NCBI RefSeq assembly: GCF_902459465.1
Contig: NC_047063.1
Coordinates: 18,069,685-18,133,684, forward strand
Source of the DNA: Asterias rubens
Taxonomy: Eukaryota > Echinodermata > Asteroidea > Forcipulatida > Asteriidae
Length of the DNA stretch: 64,000 nucleotides
Reading direction: 5' to 3'
Shown one piece after another: positions 12,285 to 24,400 of this stretch. Positions within the stretch are counted from its first letter, which is position 1; every line of letters starts with the position of its first letter. The notes below the pieces were generated by a model, which saw only the letters and a list, made by a program, of their open reading frames with translations, did not search any database and was not told the DNA's origin. A program made the position numbers and the translations under genes.

Positions 12285-12314
<30 letters not shown>
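12285..12314. repeat. 30-base poly-G tract
   Basis: Uninterrupted run of 30 G on the + strand (C on the BTG strand), about 75 bp beyond the distal CCAAT box. It could form a G-quadruplex and would be length-unstable. Shorter G runs occur at 31091, 43331, 48927, 49024, 50697, 61811 and 62010. Confidence 0.9.
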
Positions 12315-12315
<1 letters not shown>

Positions 12316-12488
12316 CGATTATATTATTTCTTTTCAATAACTTCCACAAGTGTTAGGGATCCTCTTAACAGCGCACCAGGACAGAGGGACACGTTCAGGC
12401 TTGTTTTGGCGTTGAACAGTTGTTTTGGGGTTGATCAGTGCCCTGTCCGGTGGTAGCTAGATAAGGGTGTGGGTTTCCAGAGATAGCC

Positions 12489-12680
12489 CAGAGCCAAATT
12501 TCTTTGAATCATGGAGAAAGACAAGCACACAAACTTGCTAATTCCTTGCTCTATGATAAAGCACAGAAGAAGTATTTGTTACCAGCCAATTTTGACTGGT
12601 GCCACAGTCAGTTCTTTTTGTGCTAAGCAATGAAATTTGTCAAGCAGTATTTTTGAATTCAGCTTTATGAAATTGGGGCC
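12489..12680. mobile_element. Family B element, degraded
   Basis: Reads ccaaatttctttgaatcatg at the left and ends agctttatgaaattggggcc. It contains the family's 'gttaccagccaattttgact' segment. Both termini are eroded relative to 3310-3553. Confidence 0.6.
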
Positions 12681-15493
12681 TTGTGTCAATTACCATTGGA
12701 TATTTTCTGAAAGTTTCCATTGATTTCTGAATTATTAATTGGGAAAATTTCCAAGGTGTTCACCAGAAGCGCAAATTCATTATTATCAGTAGGACCTTGT
12801 TTCATAAAACAAGGTGTTGCTTCATGTTTATATCATGATTGGTTTAGACTGGTTGAAAACAGAAGGCTAACAAATTCTAGTAATAGATTGAAAAAACGAG
12901 AAGGCTGAAATATTTGATACAAAACTTCACATGTTTGGTCCTTAAATTTCTTGATGACAAATCAGCTCCTTTCAAATGGGCAGGGGACAACTGGCGAATC
13001 TTTTTAAAAAGAAAACATACTGTACTATCCCGAATCCTAATGACCACCACAAAATGATAGGCACATTATGAACATTTTTTTTATCACAACTTTATTTAGT
13101 TAATTCATATTTACTTTTTTTTTAATCAATGAGTTTTACACTCAATATATCATAATTAAAATAATTCACTACTGCTTAGACACTTTGCTCCAATTTAAAA
13201 TATCTCCTTGAAAGCTTTCAACAAATTTGTACATCATATCAACAAAAATATATCACTTTTTAGGGTTAAGAGTAAATTCGAAATAAAGACGTTTTGAAGC
13301 AGCTTACTCGAGTTATCCATCCAGACTTATCCCCCCAAAACATACATTTATAGCGGTATGTTTGTTGCCAATCCCTATTTATAGTTTGAATCAAAGACAT
13401 CAATGTGAGATCCAACAAACATTTCAGAAAGAAATTTGGCTGCATACCGGGGCAGGAGTCGAAACTGCACCTACGACGTAGCGATCCAAGTTAACTTTCT
13501 CACTCCACAGTAAAGGCAGGGTCATAGATTGGTTTTTGTCAACGTCATGCTAATTTAATGGCAAATATATAAAGAAAGATACAGGAAAATTCACACACGA
13601 AAGTTTCAGCTAACAGTGTCTACTTGCTGGAACAGTATTTTCACAAAACTGTTGAATCCATCCACCACCATCATTTACAATGAAATGTTTTTGTTTGTGG
13701 TCAACGCTATCCAAACCATTGCTTCTAAGGAAATTCTTTCTAAAAATAATTTATACCAACCGCTGAGTGCTTTTCCCCAAGTAAGTTTGTATGGTCCTTA
13801 ATTTTGGGAGAAGTTGCCAATCTATAACCATACCTTTAAACCTTGTTTATAACTGACTTTCATAGAATTATACAACTAACTTTGGATGTTTATACACAGT
13901 AGTTAACCAAGGTAAACCTGGTAGATATGACGAAGTTAGACACTTGAAGTTGAAACGGTTAACAATATTTTGTCTGCCTTGGAATGGCTTTAAGAGGTAA
14001 GGAAAGAGAGAATGAGTTAGGCAAGAGTCCAATACGGTAGCAGAAACTAGCTGTTAAGTTGTAGCTTTCTCAACAATTTCAAGACATTGTTTACCTTAGA
14101 ATTAAAATACCATGGCTTTTGGAACAAAACAAATTTTGGTTTAGGCTGGGGTCAAACCCAATACGAGGATACAGCAGAAATAGCGCTTGAACTTTTTCTG
14201 CTAAGCAAACTGTAAATGTGACTGTAAATGTGACATAGCTGGTAACTTTATTCTGGTAAGCAAAATTTGTTTGTGCTTATCAACCTTTTGAGCTTAGAAA
14301 GCTCTAAAAAGATGGACCAGTGACTATCTATCCAGTTGTAGTTTCTAACACTGTTTTCAATACACTTATTTCGCCAAAAAAAGGGTTGAATGAGTCAGGA
14401 TTCCACATCAATACAAACATCTACCTGTTGACCCAATCCACCTGACGTCATCATCAGAATAATCTTGGATGCGCCATAATGGTGGGCAATGTCACTGTGC
14501 GTTATTCAGTGAAGTGTGCATTTTAGGCGACACAGGGTTTACACGTAAGCCTATTGACCACCATAATGGTGAGCGTGGCACAGTCGCCGCGTGTTAAGTG
14601 CATGCAGAGGGTCAATATAATTAAAAATCCACTACAGTCTTCAAAACCTTGATTCTCCTGGATTTAAAACAATGACTGTTTGAGGATCAACAAGAGGATG
14701 ACTCAAACAAGAGACAAATGTTTAAACTTTTACCAAATGAGGTTTGCGAAGACACCATGTCATAAATCTCTCGATGAGATGTGATGGTTCCGAGAAGAAC
14801 TGGTGGTGTTAGCTTTTGGTTGAATAGTTTTACTCCCCCAGTTCATTTTTTAAGCTAATCTGTGACAATTATCACAGTATATCTGAGGTCAATTTTTTTT
14901 TGTAAAAAACAAAGTTGGTAAGTTTGAAGGGTGGCTCATTATGAAAATTCTTTTAATCAAAGTCTCATAATGAAAGCACTTCATGCACAAACACTTTGAA
15001 GTATGCTAGGTTAACGAACCAAACTCCATAGAGTGAGGTCAAACCTTTCTTTTCATTTAAAATTGATCCCAAGCTCCTTGATCAAATCTCTTTTGTACCG
15101 AATCAAAACCCAAACTTTCATCCTTCTCTCCATATAGTTTTCTGCGCATTTAATTGCAATTCTGTGTTTTTTGGGTTTTTTTTAAGTGTCTGTTTTTACT
15201 TTGGGGGTACTCAAAGATATTTTTTCACCTCAAAGTTGACTTGTATTTACCCACTTGGTTTCCTTTGTGGTTTGTAACTTGATCTTAACTATTTCTTTCA
15301 TTACATTACAATCATGATCATCCCTTTGAACTTTGCCAGGAAATAGTTTCCGGAATGCATGTTTCCTGTGTTAAATTATTAGAACGTTATAAACAAAACT
15401 AAAAGCACCATTGAGAAGTTAAAAAGTGTGAAGCAACAACAATCAATATACTGTAAGTAGAAAATCATTGCAAAATGTTTTGAGCTGTTTCAT
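12681..15493. other. Gene-free stretch between BTG and SFMBT
   Basis: AT-rich, with no exon or RNA gene that I can support. It holds a CRE-like TGACGTCA near 14442 and short open frames only. Part of it could belong to the SFMBT 3' UTR region if that UTR is very long, but no poly(A) site was assigned. Confidence 0.4.
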
Positions 15494-15882
15494 TTAAAGA
15501 CACTACACACTATTGGTAAATGTCAAAGACAAGTCTTCTCACTTGGTGTATCTCAACATATGCATAAAATAACAAACCTGTGAAAATTTGAGCTCGATTG
15601 GTTGTCAGAGTTCCGAGATAACTATGAAAGAAAAAAAAACACCCTTGTCACACGAAGTTGTGTGCTTTCAGATGCTTGATTTCGAGACCTCAAATTCTAA
15701 ACTTGAGGTCTCGAAATCAATTCATGGAAAATTACTTCTTTCTCGAAAACTATTTCACTTCAGAGGGAGCCGTTTCCCACAATGTTTTATACCATCAACA
15801 GCTCCCCATTACTCGTTACCAAGTAAGGTTTTATGCTAATAACTATTTCGAGTAATTACCAATAGTGTCCACTGCCTTTAAT
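15494..15882 (+). mobile_element. Family A foldback element (full length)
   Basis: About 389 bp. The left end is ttaaagacactacacactat followed by tggtaa; the right end is accaatagtgtccactgcct followed by ttaa. It has an internal palindrome around 'gacctcaaattctaaac' / 'gaggtctcgaaatc'. The 65- and 83-codon frames inside it are repeat sequence, not genes. Confidence 0.85.
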
Positions 15883-16212
15883 ATCAAGTGAACAGGTATT
15901 CAAGCACTTAGTGAGAATACATTTCACATTGAAAAATAATTAATTGCATACAAAACATTTGGAAAAATTAATTAATGGCATTACACATATACAAAAAGGA
16001 AAAGTATAATGGGCCCATATTCATGGAACTGCTTTCTGCAGAATCCCGAGCTATAAAGTACGTTTTTTTCACTGTAATGCTGATTTATAGGCATACTTAT
16101 AATTAAAGAACGATTATACAATAAAAGTCATGTGTGAAAATTTCAGATGAATACTAAGTGTACTTGCTGAGACAACAGCAACGAACTGTCACAGCGAGTT
16201 GATAGTGGGTCT

Positions 16213-16802
16213 TAAAAAGAACACGTTGCCTTCCGAGTTGGCAGTATAGACGATGTGACCTCTGACGTCACACGAAAACCATAACATGATCCGCGCGCAT
16301 ACCGCCGGGCAAAACCTTTGTGTTTTGGCAGCCAGCTAGAAAGTGTACGCAATCTTACTATGACTGCGCAACTCAGTGCCCGGCGAAACATGACGTATAT
16401 AGTGTTTTGTCAACAGAGGGCCGTTTGAATGTAAACATAGGTCACATCGTCTATAAAAAGCATTTTGTAACTGTTCGTTTTAAAATGCATGGTTGGAAGG
16501 ATGTTTTAAAGATAGGATACAATGATCCACACAAATTTGCCTTGGAATTGCATGGTTTTCCTTTCGCTTGGCGAACTAACACGATTGGCCATTTATGGAA
16601 GTCAAACATTTGACTCCCATATATGGTCGACCGTGTTAGTTGACGAGGTAAAAGGCAAACCACGTAATTTCGAGGCATATTTGTGTAGATCATTGTATTC
16701 GACTTTTAAAACATCTTTCCAACCATGTGCATTTTATAGCAAACGGCTACAAACGCTTTTCAAAGACAAATTCAACTGGTCGAAGACAATGTGTTCCTTT
16801 AA
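16213..16802. mobile_element. Family D long foldback element, interrupted by a family F element
   Basis: Outer ends are aaagaacacgttgccttc at the left and gaagacaatgtgttccttta at the right, in inverted orientation. The interior is itself largely palindromic around 'gtcaaacatttgactccca'. Uninterrupted copies are at 42831-43222 and 47368-47744. About 210 bp at 16245-16455 is a different element, inserted close to the left end. The 97- and 117-codon frames here are accidental. Confidence 0.8.
16245..16455. mobile_element. Family F foldback element nested in family D
   Basis: Starts tatagacgatgtgacct and ends aggtcacatcgtctata, an exact 17 bp terminal inverted repeat. A diverged copy is at 60765-60945. 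Ends in TA, compatible with a TA target duplication. GC content is higher than its surroundings; it includes a TGACGTCA and a CCGCGCGC-like stretch. Confidence 0.85.
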
Positions 16803-16982
16803 CCACATTCTGGCTTCAGCATTCGCTACCAGGCATCAACCCTCAGATATATCTAAGAAACGATTCATGCATTAAATGTTTCCCAGATACAAATGTTTTG
16901 TGGTGAAACATTTTTTCTGTTTTTCAGCGATATGAAATTTGACCCTGGTTTTAAAAACACATTTCAGTTTTATTATCAGCCT

Positions 16983-17735
16983 AAGAGGTATTCCACTCCA
17001 ACTAAAATGTAGCTTTTGACTGAAATCTTGATAAAGAGTAAAGACCAATGTTTGCAGTTTGTTGTAAATATTTATCTCATAACACATCCAACAACACAGG
17101 GAACAAAAAGTGATGTTTAGTTTCATATGTGGGAGGAAACTCCAAATGGGGAAAACCCACGCAATCATGCAGTAGACGGAAACCCCATTTCACAAAAATA
17201 GATCTTGATGGTAGCTACAATGTAAGATGTGGCTTTGCAACGGCAAGAAGCCGAGGTTAAAACAATGGTTAACTAGCAAAAAGAGACATTGATTGGGAAG
17301 ATAATGGGGAGCTAGTAAACTGGAAATCTTGACATTTCACTTTTACTGACGACTCAGAGCCATTCCATTCCGCACTAAAACGCAGTTTTGTAATACAATC
17401 TTGGTAAACTTTCTTATCAAAAGTAATGACCAATGTTTGTAGTTTGTTGCAATTATTTATCTTATTATCGCCCAACAGCACAGGAAACAAAAAGTAATGT
17501 TTAGTTTCACATGTGGGAGGAAACCCCAAATGGTGAAAACCCACGCAATTATGCAATAGACGGAAACCCCAACTCACAAGTTGTACATAGCAGGCTGACA
17601 ATGTCCTTAATGGTAGCTTAGATTTGGCTTTGCAACGACAAGAAGCTGAGGTTAAAACAAAGGTTAACAAGCAAAAGGAGACACTAATTGGGCAGATAAT
17701 GAAGAGCTGGAAACTGGAAATCTTGACGTTTACCC
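16983..17735. repeat. Two-copy tandem duplication, about 365-380 bp period
   Basis: About 16983-17340 and 17348-17735 align over most of their length. Shared stretches include 'gaccaatgtttg', 'tgtgggaggaaa', 'gaaaacccacgcaat' and 'gaggttaaaacaa', followed by 'ggttaac'. Divergence is moderate. It lies downstream of the SFMBT stop. Confidence 0.75.
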
Positions 17736-18171
17736 AAAGAGAACAACTTCCCCGAAGACCATTGTCACGCGATGTCTATAATTGTCTCATTTCGTGATAG
17801 TGTCTCGAAAACCAAGGTTTATCGGGCAACTCTATAATTAAATCCAATCAAAATTCCCAAAGGTCACTCATTAAAATCCAGCCCGAGGCAGCTTTTGAGT
17901 TGATATTTGTTATATTTGACAGGATTAGGGAGACACCCACACACTTCGGTCATGAGCTTTCTGGTCTTGAAGCATCATAAAGCAAAATAAACCATTAATT
18001 GACTATTACCCTGATAAAAACAAATTCACCAAAGGACAGTTCTTGACTAATTGTTTTCAACAAACTTTTGTATACATAAGCTGATGTTAGGCTACCACAT
18101 CCAACATCATGATGTGCTACTAATAGACAGATATTGGGGGAAAATTGCAATTGTTTGGAAAGAAGACTCAA
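17736..18171. other. 3' flank of SFMBT, nothing recognised
   Basis: About 435 bp between the tandem duplication and a family B element. Probably 3' UTR or flank of the - strand SFMBT gene. No clear poly(A) signal was chosen. Confidence 0.3.
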
Positions 18172-18365
18172 TCAGAACCTAATTTCATAGAGCATAACAA
18201 GTTGCTTAGCACAGGAAAATGTTGCTTAGCAGTAACAGGTTACCAGCCCTAATACAATGTAATGTATATTCTTTGTGATTGATTTCCTGCTAGTTTTTAC
18301 GAAGCAGGAGAACTTGCTAAGCACATTTTTTTTCCTGCTAGACAGCTTTATGAAATTTGTACCTG
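18172..18365. mobile_element. Family B element, within presumed SFMBT 3' UTR
   Basis: Begins tcagaacctaatttcataga and ends gacagctttatgaaattt. It lies 48 bp past the SFMBT stop codon, so it is probably transcribed as part of the 3' UTR. It also preserves the 'gttgcttagcagtaacagg' target region, which helps interpret the nested copy at 27888. Confidence 0.6.
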
Positions 18366-18412
18366 TAAACAAGGGATGTCTGTCTTACTTCAGAAATACT
18401 CAAAGTATGGTC

Positions 18413-21400
18413 TCACTTGGCAAATTGATCATAGAATGCGATTTTGACCCTTTCTATGTGGTGACAAAGCTTGATGGCTGGACCCAGTTTTAGGTCCATG
18501 CATTCCTGCACTGTAGGTAGAGTAAGAAGAAGAAGTGCCTGGCCGTCTATTTCCTAAAGGAGAAAAGAACGACACAAAGATACCGTGACAGGGAGATCAA
18601 ATGACAGGATCATTAAAGGCAGTGGATACTATTGGTAATTACTCAAAATAATTATCAGCATAAAACCTCACTTAGTATAATGGGTAATGGGGAGAGTTTG
18701 ATAGTATGAAATTGTGAGAAACGGCTCCCTCTGAAGTGACATAGTTTTTGAGAAAGAAGTAATTTTCCACAAATTTGTTTTTGAGACCTCATGTTTAGAA
18801 TTTGAGGTCTCGAAATCAAGCGTTTGAGGGCACACAACTTCATGTGACACCTAAATGGGCGTTTTTGTTCCATTCATGTCATCTTGCAACTCATGACCAA
18901 TCGAGCTCAAATTTTTACAGGTTTGTTCTTTTATGCATGTTGAGACACACCAAGTGAGAAGAATGGTCTTTGACAATTACCAATAGTGTCCAGTGTCTTT
19001 AAGTCTGTTTGGGGTTCAGTAATTCAGTCTGTTTGGGCTTTTTCAAAATGTAATTGATGAGGCAATTCCACGGTTACTCAAATTACACTGACTGCAGGAG
19101 TCATTTCTCTGGATTTCTTTTCAATGATTCCATATATCTAGTAAATAATTCAGAAAACCAGATTTCTAAATGTTCCTATGTGGACAATGCAGTGTTAGTA
19201 AATTTGGATTGTCCACTTGCGTTTTTGTGATATTATTTGATGAGAGCATGTGGCGTTAACTGAGCAGGCATAAAACAATGCAATTTAATAAGTAATTTGT
19301 AAGAAAAAAATATTCAAATAGGTGAGTTATAGAAGTCCCTTGAAAATCAAAACAGAGTAAGCTTGAGGAATTAGTTCTGGTAAGTCATAAGGGGAATGCG
19401 CTTTGACCAAAGAATTTTGTAGTTTGAGTCTGCAAGAATTGGCCGGCAGAACGAAGAGGATGAACAAGAACACATTTATGAAGTAGATCAGATAGGCCTA
19501 TACTTTGCAAAGGTCACTTCCATTTGAAAAGTGTGAAAGCCTATAGACCCCTTCCATAATGCGAAATGCTACACTGACGCACACGCTTTCTTGCACAAAG
19601 AACAGCTAGCGTCAATCATTTGCCTCCTTTGACCCCAGTGACTGTGGTTGCTTTTTGAGCGCGTGACGTCACATGCATCTGGTCTATATGTTATGAGAAA
19701 CATTTGAAGGGGCACCATGGCCTACATCAGGGCAACAAGGTCATGTCCTCCTTTCTTTCCTTTCAATCCAGGTCTGCTTGAAAAAACTATTATCATTAAG
19801 TGGTCATATGTTTTGGTGCTGATTTTTCATTAGACTGGTCTTCTGTCCTTATCCGCAAGGGACAGGAAATTGGTTCTACGTAACCTTACCAGCGATATCA
19901 TAGCAAATGTATTACAGAACATGTACATCCATATAATGATGTAATTGTGTAAGTAGAATTTGACTGCCCAATGAACGAGAGATCAACAGTACATTCGTAC
20001 CACGTGACTGCAATATATTGACGTTAAGTTGGCTCAAGGCCACCCTCTGGCGTAGTTCACAAGCCTCAAAATGTGATGTCAGATGTTTTGGCTCATTTTT
20101 CATTTAGCCAGTAATCACTTGAATAAGGCGCCCTCCCAGGAAGGTAAAAAGAAGCCTTAGGTTGCTTATTTGCATAATACTAAACGTACACAGACATGCA
20201 TTTCTAATGTTTCTTCACTGTTTTACCAATTAGATTGTGGTAGGAGGATGTTAATGCCTGATGAGGGGTGCATTTTGGCGGATGTAACCAAAAGCTGTTT
20301 CGGTTTTTCAGCAGTGATTAACTTATGGTAAATTCAACCAAAACAGTTAATGGTAACGACTGCCGTAACCGACACAGGTCATCGCAAGTGTTACAACCCA
20401 GTACATGTAGTGATTTCTGAGTTGGCAATTAACCTCTTTCACAATGTCATGAAGAACAATTGAACCTTACCTGCTCTTCGAATATTCTTGCTAATGTTGC
20501 ACAGTCTGTTTTGTTGATGAATTTGACGACCTCACTAGTGGTCCATTTCAGGGGGTTGGAGGTGAGATGGAGGCGGTCTTCTGGCTTGCTGTTTGTGACA
20601 AAGGCCTGCGCAAAGAGAGAAAAAAAAGATAACAATGAAGGGCATGTTGAGCATAAAAAAGCATTTGTTCTGAACCGATTATGCTTGGAAAGATAAATTC
20701 AAGTTAAATATAATGATTCACATCAAGTGAGATAGTATGCCGTTTGTATAATTTTATGACAGAACTATATTTGCTACTAAAAAGAACCGAATTGTTTACG
20801 ACACAAAATTAGTAGATCTAGAATTAGATTTATTTAACACTCTATTAAAAAAAAAAAAAAAAATAAAAAAAAAAGGCAATACAGAAAGCAGTTAAAAAAA
20901 AAATAAAGTCAAAGACATGTAGGCCTTTCTATGTGAAATATTTTAATATTTGTCCCTATTGATCTCTTCAGGCTGGTCCGGATATTGTTTTATTAATCAT
21001 CATTGTTCGTTTCATTGTTAATATTGATTTCATCAACCCAGTCTCACACTCTATTAATTTTGTTTACTCTCTGTAACATCTGTGTACATGTTTTGTCTCT
21101 TACAATTTTCCATTTTTATATCAATGAATGTTTTTAATTGCTGGGCACCTTTGAAAAACAGTGTTTCACTGATAGGTTTCCCCAGGCTAAACATGAAATA
21201 CATATTTATTTTGGTTGTACCCGTAAACACTGATGTGTAAGGGTCCCAGCAGCTCAGGAAAGTAACCGAGTATACAGTGCCAACAAAAACATCGGTTTAT
21301 ATGGGTAAAACCAAAATTAATATTCTTTATCCCTGAATTTCCATATATTAAACAGCTACCTGTTTTCAACAGAAATGGTATTTTTACTTGTTTATAATGC

Positions 21401-24400
21401 ACTTGGTTCACCATTTTAATGTAATTTTGATATGTGTACACTTCTGAACTTTTCGTAATTATCGATTAAAAAATCAGGCCCCTACCTAAAGGTTTTTTGA
21501 AAAACTAAAAACACTTCTGCCGTTGAGAGCGGGCGTCAAAGGACAATGCCGCTGACGTCATTTGTGGGAGTTTGCTTTGTTATACATCCACGCTGCAACA
21601 AAGCGGCTTTATCTACGTATGACGTTTTTAGAGTGATTACGTAACAGGGCTTTTCGCAAATCTCGCAGAAAAGCTCTGGACAAGGGCATACAAAATGATT
21701 GTTTTTTTACACAATTGAAACCTATTTATAATCATATGACTCGATTTCCTTATTCATCGAAAACATTTTAAGTGGAATTCAGCAAAGTTCACGACTTGAC
21801 ATTTTCGTTCAAGCAGGTCTTTAAGAAACATAGTCCTTTCATGTTATTGGCGGCTTGTCCGCTGTTGTTTGGTTAGTAAATCTAATATTTAATATAACAA
21901 TAAATGAAAAATAGATACATAAAATGATAAATATTTTGTAAAAAATTGTCAGTTATAAGAGATCATTAATGCCACTGGAACAAAACATTATCTTTTCCCT
22001 CAATCAGCCTCAATCAACACATTATAATAAGACCAGATTTTAAAAATCATCCACACATTCATCTAAATAGGTGCTTAATTGGCAGATTGATATGTGACAA
22101 AAAATTCTAACTCTAGTTAATGACAGATGTTAGTTTAGACCATTTTGATTTGAAGTTTTTATTGAATTATAAAAAAAAAAAAGATAAAACAAACATTGGT
22201 CAGGTTCTTAGATTTTTAAATCACAATTTGTTTTTCCTGTAGTTCGATTTACTTCAGTTTCTGTTTGGGATCCTCATCCAGAAAGTGAAATAGAAAAAAA
22301 GCTAAAACAAACATTGGTCAGATTTTAGTTTTTTAAATCAAGATTGGTTTTTCTCGTGTTTCGATTACTTCTCTTTCTGTTTTGGATCGTGATTTTAAAA
22401 TTTGTTATCAATCCAGGCAGTGGGAAAAAAAATAATCACATTTTGGGTTTCACTAGTCCACTTCTCTTTCTGTTTCTGATCCGGAGCTAATGTGGAACTG
22501 AAAATACAAGAAATGGTCTCGCTGCCAGTTCAACAACAACAAAACACATTGTGATATAAAAAATGTACTGAATTATTTCGAATTCAACCAAAACAGTTTT
22601 TGTTATCCTTCCAGGAACTGAGATATATAAAAAGATAACACAAACATTGGTCAGATTTTAAATTTTTTAAATCACAATTTGTCTTTCTGTGGTTCACTTC
22701 TCTTTCTGTTTCAGATCCGGAGCTAATGTGGAACTGAAAATACAAGAAATGGTCTCGCTGCCAGTTCAACTACAACAAAACGCATTGTAATATATAATTT
22801 TTTATTAAATTGTTTCGAATTCAACAATAATTTTTTTTGTTATCCTTCCAGGAAGTGAGATAAAAAAGATAAAACAAACATTAGTCAGAGTTTTAATTTT
22901 CTTAATCACAATTTATTTTTCTGGTGGTTCACTTCTCTTTCTATTGAAACTTTCGAATCCGGTAATGTGGAACTGAAAATACAATAAGTGGTCTCGCTGC
23001 CAGTTAAGTAATGAAAATACATATAAAACCAACAGTTCACAAAGATATAAATCTACGCTTTAAAAACATAAAACTTCACAGCCAGTTTCGGTAACCCAAT
23101 CCTTAGTCTTTTACTTAAATCCTCTCCGACTGAAATGTAAGCCTGGGATATCGTTTTGCTTTTCAGCGAGTGCATCTGTTCGAAGGGCAGGATATGTAAT
23201 GTAGGTCGTCTAGAGAGGGATCAAGCATGCAACTGAACAAATAATGGACAGGAAAAGGACGTCTGAACAACAGCGGAAATGTGCAGAGTCCTATTTGAAC
23301 AGAGCACACACTTCTATTGAACAACAACTTTCTTTGCTTCCATTTCAGAGCGGTCTCAAACATTCAATAAACCTCTGAAAGGGATTGCTATATATATAGA
23401 GAGCCCTTCGAGAAAAGTACATGCACTTTTAACCTTTGCAGAATACTCGGCCAAATTAACATACACCCTAGCCTTTTCTCTCATAATTATATTCTCATCT
23501 ATGCCCTATAAAAAATATATATAGTCGACCTGAACTACAGATGGGAGTGGGAGAAAATACTTTATAGAGTACATTCATAAAACATAGTTTTTCTAATAAA
23601 AAATTCCCACCAATGAAAAACATATGAAATGAATCAGCAATTAACATGTTATGGAGGGTGGGGGGGGGTATGGGGTGTGTAGCTCTCTGTGAAAATTGCA
23701 ATACGATTAAAACAAAAAGGGGGTACACAGAAAATTAAAAAGAAACATTATTTTGTTTCAATATTGAAGTACATACAGGATCGGTAGAGCTGAAAAAATA
23801 GTCAGAGATATATTCTGTATGGTCAACAAACAATTAAACAAACATATGAAATTATGGCTTAATCCATGGTTAGAGTCAGGAAAAAAAAAATGTGGGAAAA
23901 AAAACATGCACAAGGTTCAGCATATAAAAACATTGTTGTTAACTGTAACATTTTTGTTTTAATAGGCCTCCAGATGCAATTTTCTAATTAATCACTAGAG
24001 AAAAAAACAACAACAATATTTTACTAAAAACCTTCTTGCCCAGACATCTTCAAAATTGAACAAGAATTTGATAGATTTTAGGGAAACAGACATGAGAAAG
24101 TACTCATTTCTACAATAGAAACTTTTCCCACTACTTTTACCCTCAAATGTTGTATGATGATACTGAAATATAATGGTTGGGCGTCTGATTTCAAAATGAT
24201 TAGAAATATTAAAATTTGTAATGTTTAATGAGCCATATCAAACTTTACATTACTCTTGCGTTTCCATGGCAACAGCAACATATGATACACATATTGGATT
24301 CTCAGGTTGTTTGGAATTAACCTCATAACCTTTCATCCGAAACTAATTCAGTTTCATACCCCTAGTGAATTTGGCAGCGGATGTAGTGAGTATGATGATG

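Noticed and set aside
16320-16875. Overlapping 97- and 117-codon + strand frames
   Set aside because: They lie across the nested foldback elements D and F; the same kind of frame appears in the D copy at 42942-43295. They are by-products of palindromic repeat sequence.
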